A program made the position numbers and the translations under genes. This document shows positions 34,772 through 45,400 of a stretch of DNA of 64,000 bases, piece after piece. The notes beneath the pieces are model-generated. The model saw only the letters and a list, made by a program, of their open reading frames with translations. It did not search any database and was not told where the DNA came from. This DNA is from Chitinophaga solisilvae (GTDB lineage Bacteria; Bacteroidota; Bacteroidia; Chitinophagales; Chitinophagaceae), in contig NZ_JAABOK010000001.1 in NCBI RefSeq assembly GCF_009928525.1, positions 248,001 to 312,000 on the forward strand, read 5' to 3'. Each line of letters opens with the position of its first letter. The first letter of the stretch is position 1.

Positions 34772-35260
34772 TTATTTTTTAGGTTCAGCGTGGGTAGTAG
34801 GAGTATGGATAATATCGAAGTACACCGTTTTGTTGTTGTTGTCAGGATAAATGCGGTAAGTGAACTCCTGTCTGGTCAGCACGGTGATATCCACCACGCG
34901 GGTAAACAATACTGCACCGGCATCGTTTTTCGCAACGATGGTACGGGTTTTACCATCGGCGGAAACGGTCCAGTCACCGTGCATTTTAGGTGAATCGTCC
35001 AGGTTGTACATGGTGAAGGTGCCATCCGCCCTGAAATAGGCGAAGCCTACAAAGTTGGCTACATTGGCATCTTTCAGCGCCACGTTTTCCCCTTTGTTAT
35101 TTTTGGCGTTGGTAGTTTCCCAGGGTGTAACGGCAAGTGTTTCAGCCGGCGTCAGTTGTTTCGGTTCAGGATTGTCGTCTTTATCCTTACTGCAGCTGAA
35201 GAGAATGGTGCTGCATACTGCCAGCAAAAGCAGCGTGGTGACTTTTTTCAGATTCTTCAT
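34772..35260 (-). CDS. DUF4822 lipoprotein
   Basis: This 162-residue protein has a lipoprotein signal (TILFSCSK, Cys about 23). The mature domain reads like DUF4822: LAVTPWETTNAKN, NFVGFAYFRADGTFTMYNLD, MHGDWTVS, FTYRIYP and IHTPTTHAEP. The family is probably a small beta-sandwich or lipocalin-like fold of unknown function on the outer membrane. A TACCTTTG promoter box lies 23 bp upstream. It is a single-gene transcript. Confidence 0.82.
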   Translation of the reverse strand: MKNLKKVTTLLLLAVCSTILFSCSKDKDDNPEPKQLTPAETLAVTPWETTNAKNNKGENVALKDANVANFVGFAYFRADGTFTMYNLDDSPKMHGDWTVSADGKTRTIVAKNDAGAVLFTRVVDITVLTRQEFTYRIYPDNNNKTVYFDIIHTPTTHAEPKK

Positions 35261-35282
35261 ACAAATGAAATTTTAAGCACAA

Positions 35283-35290
35283 CAAAGGTA
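35283..35290 (-). promoter_or_regulatory. -7 box of the DUF4822 gene promoter
   Basis: On the minus strand the bases read TACCTTTG, an exact TAnnTTTG match, 22 bp before the start codon. A good TTTG at the -33 position is not seen. Confidence 0.55.
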
Positions 35291-35369
35291 TCTGCCCCCT
35301 GTATCTTCCCGTTGCGGTTTTCATCCCAAGGCTTGAAAGATTTATAACGGGGCAGATGACCATATTTTA

Positions 35370-36587
35370 TCAGAAAACAATATTGCCTTTATGTACCAGT
35401 GATTTCACCGGCGAAACCCTGGCTACTGCTTCTGCAGAGCAGGAGGCTTCCAGGAATACCAGGTCGGCATCGTTGCCGGCAGCGGGCCATTGCTGGTTTC
35501 CTTTATCATCCAACGGAAGTATGTACCTGGTGGCAAAGCCCAGTGTTCTTGACAGCGCCCATTCTGAGCTGTAGCCATACAGGCCGGCGATGAGTTTCGC
35601 TTTCTGCAGCATGTGACCCGGCCCGAAAGTGTTCCAGTGATCCTGGATGTTATCATTACCCACCAGCACCTCTACGCCATGTTTTCTCAGCAGCGGCACA
35701 GGCATAATGGTTTTACCGAAAGGGATGGAAGAAACAATGCCGACACCTGCTTCCGCCAGGCGTGCAGCTATGTGCTCTGTTTCCTGCGCTGAAAGATGCG
35801 CCAGCGCAAAAGCATGACTCACAAAGGTTTTCCCGCGAAGGGCCGGAACTTCAGTCGCCCTGTTAATCAGGTATTCAATTGTTTTGATACCGCTTTCTCC
35901 TGTTTCATGCAGGTGAATATCAATACCCTTATTGTTATCGATGGCCAGCTGCGTAATCAGGTCCATGGGCTTTTCTATGCTGCCGTCGATAGACCAGGGA
36001 TCTACTCCGCCAATGAAATCGATGTTCATTTTGGCTACATCCTTCAGCAGCGGAGCGGTGTTGGTGTAAAATATACCGTGCTGGGGAAAAGCCTCCAGCT
36101 CTGTGCCTGCGGTTTTTTCCTTGTTTTTCAGCGCTGTTTCCAGGTGCTTTAAGGAATCAAAACCGGAAGTGGGATCGATGTTGAAATGAGAGCGGATGTA
36201 ATGCGTACCGTTTGACTGCAGCAGCTCAATGAGTTTCTCTGCGCGTTCCACAGCTGTTTTCAGCCATACGGGAATCATCTGCTGTTCATAGGCAATCTGA
36301 TCCTTCACCGTTTTTCTTTTTGATGAAACTGCCTGCCATGGAAGGCCATAGAGCATTTTGTCCAGATGTGCATGCATGTCTTTGAATGCCGGCAGCATCA
36401 GCCAGCCTTTGGCATCAATGGCATCCCTGCCCGGATCGTTGGGCGTGATGGCCTTAACCTTCCCGTCAGCTGTTTCAACACAGAAAAGCGCGGTCCTTGT
36501 TTTTACAACCTCATCCCCGTCATATTCAAAACCTGTTTCCAGCAATACATTCTTGAACGTATGACTGCCGTTTACTACTTTATCCAT
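35370..36587 (-). CDS. Amidohydrolase, cytosine-deaminase-like, cytosolic paralogue
   Basis: This 405-residue protein has metal-binding motifs of the amidohydrolase superfamily: FKDMHAHLDK (HxH), IDIHLHETGESG, SHAFALAH and the Asp in VGNDNIQDHW. Spacing and the GNDNIxDHW/GxGxML run resemble CodA-type (iso)cytosine deaminases and related ring deaminases. No signal peptide is present. It is closely related throughout to the divergently transcribed gene at 36772, which is exported. The substrate may be a cyclic amide or a pyrimidine; that is inferred. Confidence 0.85.
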   Translation of the reverse strand: MDKVVNGSHTFKNVLLETGFEYDGDEVVKTRTALFCVETADGKVKAITPNDPGRDAIDAKGWLMLPAFKDMHAHLDKMLYGLPWQAVSSKRKTVKDQIAYEQQMIPVWLKTAVERAEKLIELLQSNGTHYIRSHFNIDPTSGFDSLKHLETALKNKEKTAGTELEAFPQHGIFYTNTAPLLKDVAKMNIDFIGGVDPWSIDGSIEKPMDLITQLAIDNNKGIDIHLHETGESGIKTIEYLINRATEVPALRGKTFVSHAFALAHLSAQETEHIAARLAEAGVGIVSSIPFGKTIMPVPLLRKHGVEVLVGNDNIQDHWNTFGPGHMLQKAKLIAGLYGYSSEWALSRTLGFATRYILPLDDKGNQQWPAAGNDADLVFLEASCSAEAVARVSPVKSLVHKGNIVF

Positions 36588-36771
36588 TGGTGCTGTTTTT
36601 TAATCTGTATTACTACGGCAAAGTAAGCGGTAAATATCTCCGGAACTTTGTGCTATCTATACGGATACTTGAAAGATTTATAACTCCCCTGCGTATTAGT
36701 GATAAATCTTTCAAGGCATATCATGAATCTTACACAGAACAGGAGAGCAGGAAGATTATTTTTGTAGAAAA

Positions 36772-38118
36772 ATGACTGGGACTATGAATAAAGCGGAAAT
36801 ATCCCGTAAGGAATTTATAAGAATGTCTGGCCTGGGGCTGGCAGGAATGGCTTTCGCAAGCGGCCTGCTATCTTCTGCAGAAGCATTTGCCGGCGATACG
36901 GCCAATAAAGGCGGGAAAGGCTACCTGTTAAAGAATGTACGGCTGGAAACCGGTTTTGTGTATGAAGAAGGAGAGGTGGTGCACACCAAAACCGAATTGT
37001 TCTGTATTGCTATCAAAGACGGAAAAATAAAAAGTATCTCCGCCAATAAACCAAACGCCGCAGATGCTATTGATGCAAAAGGCTGGCTGATGCTGCCTTC
37101 CTTCCGGGACATGCACATCCACCTGGATAAAACCTTCTATGGCGGCCCATGGCAGGCAACCAGGAGGGGGCCGGGAGGTGTTAAGGGAATGATTGCGCTG
37201 GAACAGAAGATTCTGCCGGAAATGCTGAAGACCTCCACCCACCGGGCAGAAAAACTGATTGAATTGCTGCAGTCCAAAGGCAGCAACTTCGCCAGAAGCC
37301 ATGTCAATATTGAACCCACTTCAAAACTGCAGTCGCTCACTAACCTCCAGAAAGCGCTGGAAAACAGGAAGAACACTTTTGGTGCAGAGCTGGTTGCCTT
37401 CCCGCAGCATGGGGTATTTTATACCGACTCCGTTCCCTGGCTGAAAGAGGCGGCAAAGATGGACATCGATTTCATCGGCGGCCTCGATCCTTACAGCATC
37501 GACGGCGCGATAGAGAAAACAATAGATTTCACTGTACAGCTGGCGCTGGATCATAAAAAAGGAATCGACATACACCTGCATGAGTCAGGAGAGTCCGGAT
37601 TAAAAACAGTAGAATACCTGATTAAGAAGGTAAACGAGAACCCGGCGCTGAAGCACAAAACATTTTTAAGCCACTGTTTTGTACTGGGCCGGATCGATAA
37701 GGTAAAACAGGAGGAGATAGCGGAACAGCTGGGCGCCGCAGGCATAGGCATTGTTTCTACCATCCCGTTCGGAGGGCTTATCATGCCTATACCATTGCTT
37801 TACAAGCACCAGGTAAATGTGATGACAGGCAACGACAGCATCATTGACCACTGGAGCACATTCGGCTCCGGCAGCGTACTGGAAAAGGCCAATACCATGG
37901 CCCAGCTGTACGGTTACTCTACCGAGTTCCTGCTGTCAAGAAGCCTGAAACTCGCCACCGGCAATATACTCCCGCTGGATGACAAAGGTGTGCAGCAATG
38001 GCCCAAAGCCGGCGATACAGCCGACCTGGTGCTGATAGATGCCAGCTGCTCTGCAGAGGCCGTGTCGAGGATTTCGCCTGTAAGATCACTGATAACGAAG
38101 GGAGAGATTGTGTATTAA
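36772..38118 (+). CDS. Amidohydrolase, cytosine-deaminase-like, exported paralogue
   Basis: This 448-residue protein has an N-terminal extension absent from its paralogue, ISRKEFIRMSGLGLAGMAFA, which looks like a Tat-type or Sec signal ending near residue 45. The catalytic region has FRDMHIHLDK, IDIHLHESGESG, SHCFVLGR and TGNDSIIDHW, in the same order as the cytosolic copy. The two genes are head to head with a 184-bp interval. They may act on the same substrate on both sides of the inner membrane. A family A hairpin follows its stop codon. Confidence 0.86.
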   Translation: MTGTMNKAEISRKEFIRMSGLGLAGMAFASGLLSSAEAFAGDTANKGGKGYLLKNVRLETGFVYEEGEVVHTKTELFCIAIKDGKIKSISANKPNAADAIDAKGWLMLPSFRDMHIHLDKTFYGGPWQATRRGPGGVKGMIALEQKILPEMLKTSTHRAEKLIELLQSKGSNFARSHVNIEPTSKLQSLTNLQKALENRKNTFGAELVAFPQHGVFYTDSVPWLKEAAKMDIDFIGGLDPYSIDGAIEKTIDFTVQLALDHKKGIDIHLHESGESGLKTVEYLIKKVNENPALKHKTFLSHCFVLGRIDKVKQEEIAEQLGAAGIGIVSTIPFGGLIMPIPLLYKHQVNVMTGNDSIIDHWSTFGSGSVLEKANTMAQLYGYSTEFLLSRSLKLATGNILPLDDKGVQQWPKAGDTADLVLIDASCSAEAVSRISPVRSLITKGEIVY

Positions 38119-38146
38119 AGGAAGCAATTACGAATTGCGAATTACG

Positions 38147-38247
38147 AATTACGAATGAGGAGCGAAGCGCTGATCGTAGATTAACGGGAATAATTTTTAA
38201 ATATCCCCGTTAATCTACGATCAGCGCTTCGCTCCTCATTCGTAATT
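38147..38247. repeat. Long hairpin, family A palindromic element copy 2
   Basis: Arms 38147-38192 and 38202-38247 are reverse complements with a single mismatch over 46 bp around a 9-nt AT-rich loop. Outer GAATTACG/GAATTGCG units extend to the left from 38126. The inner arm has the same layout as copy 1 (GAATG, then AGG, GCGAAG, CG, AGATTAA in order). It separates the stop codons of two convergent genes. Confidence 0.88.
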
Positions 38248-38255
38248 TTTAAAGC

Positions 38256-41200
38256 TTATTGCGTAACAGGTTGCTGGTACTGATAGCTGAACTGTTTCAG
38301 AATCTTATTATCCTTATCTCTGATTACTTTAAGTCTTCCGTGCATATCATATTCATAATAGGTAGTGATATTGCTGGAATTGGTTTCACTTGTCATGCCT
38401 ACAAGAGGTCTGTAGGTATAGGTGTTGATCAGATTAGTGCTTCCGCTCAGCCCTGATCTTAACTTGTTCAGTTCATTTCTAAGCTGCTGGTCATTTGCAG
38501 GGCGCTGAACAATGGTAGTATCTATCAATGGGAAGATGGTAGCATTGTCTGCCCCTGTAATTTTAGCTACAATGTATTGTGAGCCGTATCCCCATATTAA
38601 TGAAGTTATAATGCCATCCTTTCCCTGAAATTGCGTTACATTACCATCAGCATCATATTTCTGAAATACGATTTCGGTATCTGATACCGCATTAAAGGTG
38701 GATGTTTCCACTGAAGATATCAATGGTTGATTTAAGAATGATTTATAATTGCTTCTGGTAGTTTTCAGAAGCTTAGTATTCCTGTAAACCGTGGTCAGTA
38801 TAACGGGATCCGTGAAATTCCACTTCACCATAGAGTCATATACCGGCTGCTGCTTATAGTCCGTAACATATTTAAACATGGAAGTAATGGTGTCTCCGGT
38901 GCTATTGCGGAATTTAGTTGTTGCCGGACGTAATTCGTTTTGCAGATTGTATTGGTAGGATTTTAAAGTGATAATTGAATCTCCGGTTGAACTGTAGGTT
39001 GTTTTCTTTTCAGTTTTTACTGTTTTAATATAATCCTCTACGGAATAAAAAAACGGACTAAGGCCCAGATTTAGAGCTTCAGGGGCTGAAGGGTCCAGTA
39101 ATACGTTATTGTCCCAGTCAAAATACATGGATACGGCGCTTTTTCCACGGATCTTCTCTATGAAATTATAGTCATACTCGTTTTTCTCCTGCAGCACATT
39201 CTTGTTATTGTAGACTGACATCAGTTGCAGAGAGCCTCTTTTCCATGAATTATCCCTGGTGATTCTGGACCGGCCTTTCTTTCCCCCAAAGTTCAATTGT
39301 AAATATTTGTCAAAGTATCCATCATCTAATCCTGAGGAATAATAAAATTCTTTCCTGGAACTATCGGAAAATAATTCACGGACGTGATAATACCCGACAA
39401 CGCTCCCATTGATGTTGCCTTTGGGGATAGCCGCACCATAATCTGCATTCACAAAGTAAAATCCTTCCTGATAGGATGCTGTGAACGGCGTGGTAGTTGA
39501 CTTGGGAACGCCGATATAGGCGGTGTTATAGACGTTGCCTGCCGGAGATTCGAGGACGCCGGTAGAAATACCTTTGTTGTCATACCGATAAGTTGTTTTC
39601 ATTTTCTTATCAGCTATATTGTCTTTATATGTCAGTGATTTTATCCTTAATCCGCCAACATAATAGTTGGATGCACTATCCTGGTAGTTAAATTTCGCTT
39701 CCATTCTGGATACGGCGGTCAGAAAATGGCCATTCAGAATAGCTTCTATTTTATATCTTCCCTGGGGTAAAGAAAGAATTACAGTGTCTCTTTTGGTTTT
39801 CTGTGCCCGAAGCCTCATATAATCTGCCGCGCTGTTACTGAAACCACTCAAAAGCACATCCATGACATTTGCCTTAATCAGATCAAATACCCGGGTAACA
39901 TTATTAAATTTATAGAGATTGATTTCAGCAGTTTTATCAATGCCATATTCACTCTGGTAGGAAAAGTATTTCAGGTAGTTTTCAAAACTCAGTCCTGGCT
40001 GCACTCCGTATATATTGAAAAATTTTACCGTCTGATCATCATGCAGCACAAAATCAATATCCGTTGTGTTAAAAGGTATCTGATAGGTTTCGTCCACATC
40101 GCCGGTTAGCGCTGTAAGTTGTCTGTTAGCTGTGTTTCCCATGGTAATCAGACTGTATTCATCTGACTGAGGTACGCCGTTTGTACTAAGGCCGAAGGAT
40201 GTCTGGGCGTAGTTATTTCCTTCATACTCAAACGATACTTCTCCGCCACCTGGATAAATTATCTGGTTAAGCGTACCAATGGATGCAAATTTATAGTCAA
40301 CATTACGTTGGGCGCCTCCGCATAAATTTTCATTGGGGGTGGACAGGCCGCAGATAAAATCGTACTGAGGTTGCAAATCAGTATTGCCATCTTCCCCGTT
40401 ATAATATCCCCATAAATCTACGCCTTTGCTATCGATCCGCGGCAGTGTTTTACCCCACTGGTCCTCCTTATAATTGAATTTATACGTCTGATCATTTACC
40501 TGCAATGATTTCAGCATTAATCTTCTGCTGAGTACATCTGCAGATACTTTGTTGAAGTAATCGTAGTTAAAAACAGTTCTCTGAACAACTTCGCTTTTGT
40601 TTTTTATCACTATACTGTCCAGCTTATTCTTATACTGATCTGTTCTGCTGAAGCTGCTATAGAATATTACTTCTCCCTGTCCGTTCAGTAATATCTTATC
40701 CAGTACCGGAATCTCTGACCTGTCTTTGGTGGTTGCTTTAAATTGTAATGTCGGCGGCAGTGTATAGGGCCGGGTCCCTGCACCCAGGTGGAAGGAGAAG
40801 TCCCCGATAAATACCTTTGATCCTATAATATCCGGATTTTGTTTAAAAAGATAAGCAGAGTCATACAGCTGCGTATCACGGTAGCGCTTATAGACAAAAT
40901 CCAGCTGCGTACGTGTGAACGGGTGATACACCTTTGTAAGATACCAGTTGTCATAGGTATTTACAATCGGCATTCCATTCGGAGAAGGCTCTCCCGGTCT
41001 GTTTATATGAAACGTGGTTTCCGGCTCTGTAAACGAATAACTGATACCCTTTGTATCAGTAATGATGAAGGCCCTGTTTTTGAATTCAATTTTGAGGTCT
41101 GTGTAGGGCACAGGCAGTATGCTGCCATCGTTGGTAAAAATGAACCTGCCGCTTTGGCCCATGAAGTTATAATAGTAAACGTCATACTCTGTATCTCTCA

Positions 41201-41714
41201 GCCAGGACTTATTGACAGTGGTATATTCTGATTGCAGGGCGGGGGAGGTGTGTTGTAACAGAGAATATTCCGAGCTGCTGAATTCCTGTTTGGCACCGAT
41301 CTGGCTTGCCCGTACCAACCTGCTTCTCAATAAGGAATCACTGTACACCGTGTTTTGAAAGAAATCTGGGTATCCGCGGGTTACTCGTGTAATAGATCCT
41401 CCTGCTGAAAGTGTCCAGCCCAGGCCAGTCCATCCGGCTACTTCCCTTGCCGGAATTCCTCCGGCATGATAGTTTAACTGAATCGGGAGGGTTAAGTCCC
41501 TCAGCTTTAATTCATTTATAGGAACGTTGATATCAGGTACGCCGGTATAATAGCTTACAGGAACTTCTGAATACCGGAAAAGTGAATTTACATCGGGTGA
41601 TTTCGTCTGTGCTCCAATCTGATTCATAAATCCAACCTGGGCGCTCAAATGTAAATGACATGTCAGTCCGCAAATCAGGAGGAACAGGTGTAAAGGGAAA
41701 ATATTTCTTTTCAT
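38256..41714 (-). CDS. Large exported Rhs-like protein without toxin tip
   Basis: The start is set at the ATG at 41712-41714, which opens a signal peptide (FPLHLFLLICGLTCHLHLSAQ region); upstream codons to 41777 are not signal-like. The 1152-residue protein starts with a SpvB/Rhs-type entry (VPVSYYTGVPDINVPI, LPIQLNYHAGGIPAREVAGW) and contains YD-like repeats through the middle. It ends with TYRPLVGMTSETNSSNITTY and YEYDMHGRLKVIRD. It lacks the Rhs core motif and has no variable tail. It is divergent from a full Rhs toxin gene 714 bp away. It may be an orphan cage or partner in the same system. A 14-bp perfect palindrome lies upstream at 41780-41793. Confidence 0.78.
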   Translation of the reverse strand: MKRNIFPLHLFLLICGLTCHLHLSAQVGFMNQIGAQTKSPDVNSLFRYSEVPVSYYTGVPDINVPINELKLRDLTLPIQLNYHAGGIPAREVAGWTGLGWTLSAGGSITRVTRGYPDFFQNTVYSDSLLRSRLVRASQIGAKQEFSSSEYSLLQHTSPALQSEYTTVNKSWLRDTEYDVYYYNFMGQSGRFIFTNDGSILPVPYTDLKIEFKNRAFIITDTKGISYSFTEPETTFHINRPGEPSPNGMPIVNTYDNWYLTKVYHPFTRTQLDFVYKRYRDTQLYDSAYLFKQNPDIIGSKVFIGDFSFHLGAGTRPYTLPPTLQFKATTKDRSEIPVLDKILLNGQGEVIFYSSFSRTDQYKNKLDSIVIKNKSEVVQRTVFNYDYFNKVSADVLSRRLMLKSLQVNDQTYKFNYKEDQWGKTLPRIDSKGVDLWGYYNGEDGNTDLQPQYDFICGLSTPNENLCGGAQRNVDYKFASIGTLNQIIYPGGGEVSFEYEGNNYAQTSFGLSTNGVPQSDEYSLITMGNTANRQLTALTGDVDETYQIPFNTTDIDFVLHDDQTVKFFNIYGVQPGLSFENYLKYFSYQSEYGIDKTAEINLYKFNNVTRVFDLIKANVMDVLLSGFSNSAADYMRLRAQKTKRDTVILSLPQGRYKIEAILNGHFLTAVSRMEAKFNYQDSASNYYVGGLRIKSLTYKDNIADKKMKTTYRYDNKGISTGVLESPAGNVYNTAYIGVPKSTTTPFTASYQEGFYFVNADYGAAIPKGNINGSVVGYYHVRELFSDSSRKEFYYSSGLDDGYFDKYLQLNFGGKKGRSRITRDNSWKRGSLQLMSVYNNKNVLQEKNEYDYNFIEKIRGKSAVSMYFDWDNNVLLDPSAPEALNLGLSPFFYSVEDYIKTVKTEKKTTYSSTGDSIITLKSYQYNLQNELRPATTKFRNSTGDTITSMFKYVTDYKQQPVYDSMVKWNFTDPVILTTVYRNTKLLKTTRSNYKSFLNQPLISSVETSTFNAVSDTEIVFQKYDADGNVTQFQGKDGIITSLIWGYGSQYIVAKITGADNATIFPLIDTTIVQRPANDQQLRNELNKLRSGLSGSTNLINTYTYRPLVGMTSETNSSNITTYYEYDMHGRLKVIRDKDNKILKQFSYQYQQPVTQ

Positions 41715-42428
41715 GTTTTTCGGGATAATTATAAAGAGCAAGCTCCTTCCTGGAACTTCGGAAATAGCATTAATCATACCTGACAGCTGTCAGCATTGTA
41801 TTGGTCATGCATGATAAATGGCGGGAGGCATGTATCATATATATACCGGAATAACAGGTGTCGTGACAGGATCAGTGTTACAGTTGCTGATAAATATTTC
41901 ATGTTGTTAGTCAAGGTATAGCATAATTAATCAGCTGGTTTGCTGGAAACAAAAATATGATGGTGTGAAAAATCGTAACAGATTTGAACAGTAACAGTAT
42001 TAACAGGTGGAAGTGCCCGGCTAAAGATGTATGCATCAAAAGTTAGTATCGTTTCAGTGATTACTTTTGGGGCTAAAGTACATCCTTAAAATCATATTTT
42101 CAAATAGCTTACCGGCATCTGTCCTGATGTGACACCTGAAAGGTTTGCTGTTTTCTGCAAATGAAAAGTTTCGGGCAGAATAAAAAAAATGATACTGGTT
42201 TTTTGTTTGTATCTTAACGAAATTTGAAATAACACTGGCTATACCTGGTATGAAACGTTTGTTAGTATGGCAGGTGCTCTGTATAAACGTTGTATTTACA
42301 GCCACCGGCATTCATTTCTCCCAGATCAATCCTGTTTTGTGTTGCCTTAATTTATCATGCTGGGAGTAAACCGGGAGTGAGAGATGATTGCATGACAAGT
42401 TTGGAAAATATTTTGTAATTACCACAGC
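41715..42428. promoter_or_regulatory. Divergent intergenic region between two Rhs genes, with a palindrome
   Basis: This 714-bp interval must carry both promoters. CTGACAGCTGTCAG at 41780-41793 is a perfect self-complementary 14-mer just upstream of the minus-strand Rhs gene, a possible regulator site. A minus-strand ORF at 42054-42311 exists but lacks signs of a real gene. No exact TAnnTTTG box with proper spacing was recognised for either gene. Confidence 0.4.
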
Positions 42429-45400
42429 ATGCATATCCATACCTATATAAAAAAAGGAGTATTATTCACGTGCAGTACTTTTACCGTGTTGTATATTTCA
42501 GCACAGATCAAACCAGATGGAAGTACTGTTCCTGCAGCGGCAGCTGCTCCGTTACCGGCAGGCTACAATACCCAGCAGATAAATTATATCCGAACCTATA
42601 TACCATCTGTACCTGCTGCTGATCCGGCGGTGATTTCCACGACTACAGATGTGAAGGCTGTGAAGCAAACCACACAGTATTTTGATGGACTGGGTCGTCT
42701 GATACAGACGGTGAACAAGGGCGCCAGTGGCGGCAGTACACCGCGTGACCTGGTGACACCGGTCGTCTATGATAGCCTGGGGAGGGAACGATATAAATAC
42801 CTGCCTTATGTTTCTTCTGCTGCAGATGGAAAGTTTAAACAACAGCCTTTTACCGAACTGAATACTTTTGCCGGCAATCTGTATCCCGGAGAGAAAATAT
42901 TTTACTCAGAAACAGTATTTGAGGCTTCCCCGCTGAACAGGGTGGTGAAAACCATGGCTCCGGGTAACAGCTGGGCCGGCGCAGGACGCGGCGTTTCCAG
43001 CGACTATCAGATTAATACAACGACAGATGCAGTGGTCATCTGGTCAGTGCCCGCCAACGGTATTATTCCTGTTAAATCAGGCGTGTATGCAGCAGGACAA
43101 CTGTTTAAAAATATCACGACAGATGAAACCGGCAACCGGGTAGTTGAGTTCAAGGATAAAGAAGGACAGGTAATACTGAAGAAGGTGGAACTCCTGTCCG
43201 GCTCCGCGGATGGGCATAATGGCTGGCTCTGTACCTATTATGTATATGACGATTTAAACCTGCTGCGTTTTGTGATTCCACCTAAAGCCGTGGAGCTGAT
43301 AAAGACGACCTGGGTTGTTTCCCAGCAGATCGCTGATGAACTGTGTTTTCAGTATCAGTATGACGGTCGCAGGAGAATGATTACCAAAAGCGTTCCCGGC
43401 ACCCGTTACGCCACAGAGATGGTATACGACCTGCGTGACCGCCTGGTATTTACCCGTGATGCCAATCTGCGGACGCAGCAGCAACCACAATGGCTGGCTA
43501 CTTTCTATGATAACCTGAACCGGCCGGTAATGACTGCGCTGTATAACTCCGCAGCTACCCGCGATGCGCTGCAGACCAGCATGAACAGCAGCACCGGCAC
43601 ACAGCAGGTGGCATATACTTTTCCCGGTACTGCAGATTTATATCTGAATCAGCATGATGGCAGCCCGGAATACAAGGCCACCAACAGCGTAAATCTGGAA
43701 GATGGCTTTGATACCGGTGCTTCCGGAACTACCGATGTGTTTACGGCGCCTGCGGCCAATGCCGGCAGTACTACTATTGCCGCTACCAATGCACTGCCAG
43801 GCATTACCCCTTCCCAACTTACGCCGCTGACCTATACTTTTTACGACAAGTATAATTATACGGGGGCCCTTCCTGCGGTGACAGCTGATTTTTCAAAGCT
43901 GCAGGCAGGGAATAATCCGTATGCAGAACCGGTAAGCGCGGTGAGCAGCGCCACTACAGGACTGGTTACCGGCAATAAGGTACGTGTGCTGAATACAGAC
44001 ATCTGGCTGACGACCAGTATTTATTACGATGATAAAGGCCGCACTATACAGCTTGTCTCCGACAAAATGAATACTGGTAAGGAAGTTGTTTCCACGCTGT
44101 ATGATTTTAATGGAAAGGCGCTTAGCACCTATCAGTACGTCAATAACCCGAAAAGCAAGGTGGCAGCTGTCACCAGCCTGCTGACCGTAACGGACTACGA
44201 TGCGATGGGCAGGGTGACTGGTATCCGCAAATCCCTGAATGGTACCCCGCTGAAGGACATGGTGCAGAACAGTTACGATGACCTGGGACAACTGAAGACA
44301 AAGACACTGAGCAATATAGAATCGCTGGATTATGATTATAATATCCGCGGGTGGCTGAAAGGCATCAACAAGGAGTTTGCAAAGGCCGGCGGACAGGGGC
44401 ATTTCTTCGGTACGGAACTGCATTACGATTACGGCTATACGCAATCGCAGTTCAACGGCAACATCTCCGGCATTACCTGGCGGAGCAAAAGCGATCAGCA
44501 GTGGCGTTCCTATGGCTACCGTTACGATGCTGCCAATCGTTTATTGAAAGCCGACTTTACCCAGAACAACAGTGGCTGGAACACCAGCGCCGGCTATGAT
44601 TTTACCGTTATAATGGGAGATGGCGCAACTGCAACATCTGCCTATGATGCCAATGGTAACATTCTTGCCATGGCGCAGAAGGGGAGAAAAGGCGCAGGCA
44701 GCGCAGATATAGACAGATTGAGTTATACCTATCTGCCCAACAGCAACAAACTACAGGGCGTTATTGATAATGTAAATGATCCTTCCTCCACATTAGGAGA
44801 TTTTAAAGAGATCAATGGTCAGGGTAGCAATGACTACAATTACGACGACAACGGCAACCTCACGCAGGATGATAATAAAAACATCAAAGCAGGCGGGATT
44901 AGTTACAACCACCTGAATCTGCCTCGGCAAGTAGCTATCAGGGGAAAAGGAACTATCGCCTATCAGTATGATGCTGCCGGTAACAAGTTGCGCAAAACAG
45001 TTACAGACAGTACTGCTTCCACACCCAAAGTGACGGTAACAGATTACATCAGCGGGCTGGTATATCAGAATGATACATTGCAATTCATTCCGCATGAAGA
45101 GGGCCGTATCCGGGCTTTTGCGAAAGCAAATCAGCCGGTGGCCTACTTCTATGATTACTTCGTGAAAGATCACCTGGGTAACGTTCGGATGGTGTTAACC
45201 GAACAGCAGGATACGAGTATTTACAGGGCTTCCATGGAAACCGCTGCTGCACGTGTAGAAAATGCATTGTTCAGCAATGTAGACAACACCCGTTTCAACA
45301 AACCGGTAGGCTACCCCGCAGATCAGTCATCAGAACCTAATGAATTTGTAGCTAAGCTCAACGCAAAATCCGGTGGTCAGAAAATAGGTCCCTCTCTGGT

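Noticed and set aside
42054..42311. Minus-strand ORF of 85 codons in the Rhs divergent interval
   Set aside because: No motif or start context; the interval is expected to hold promoters.
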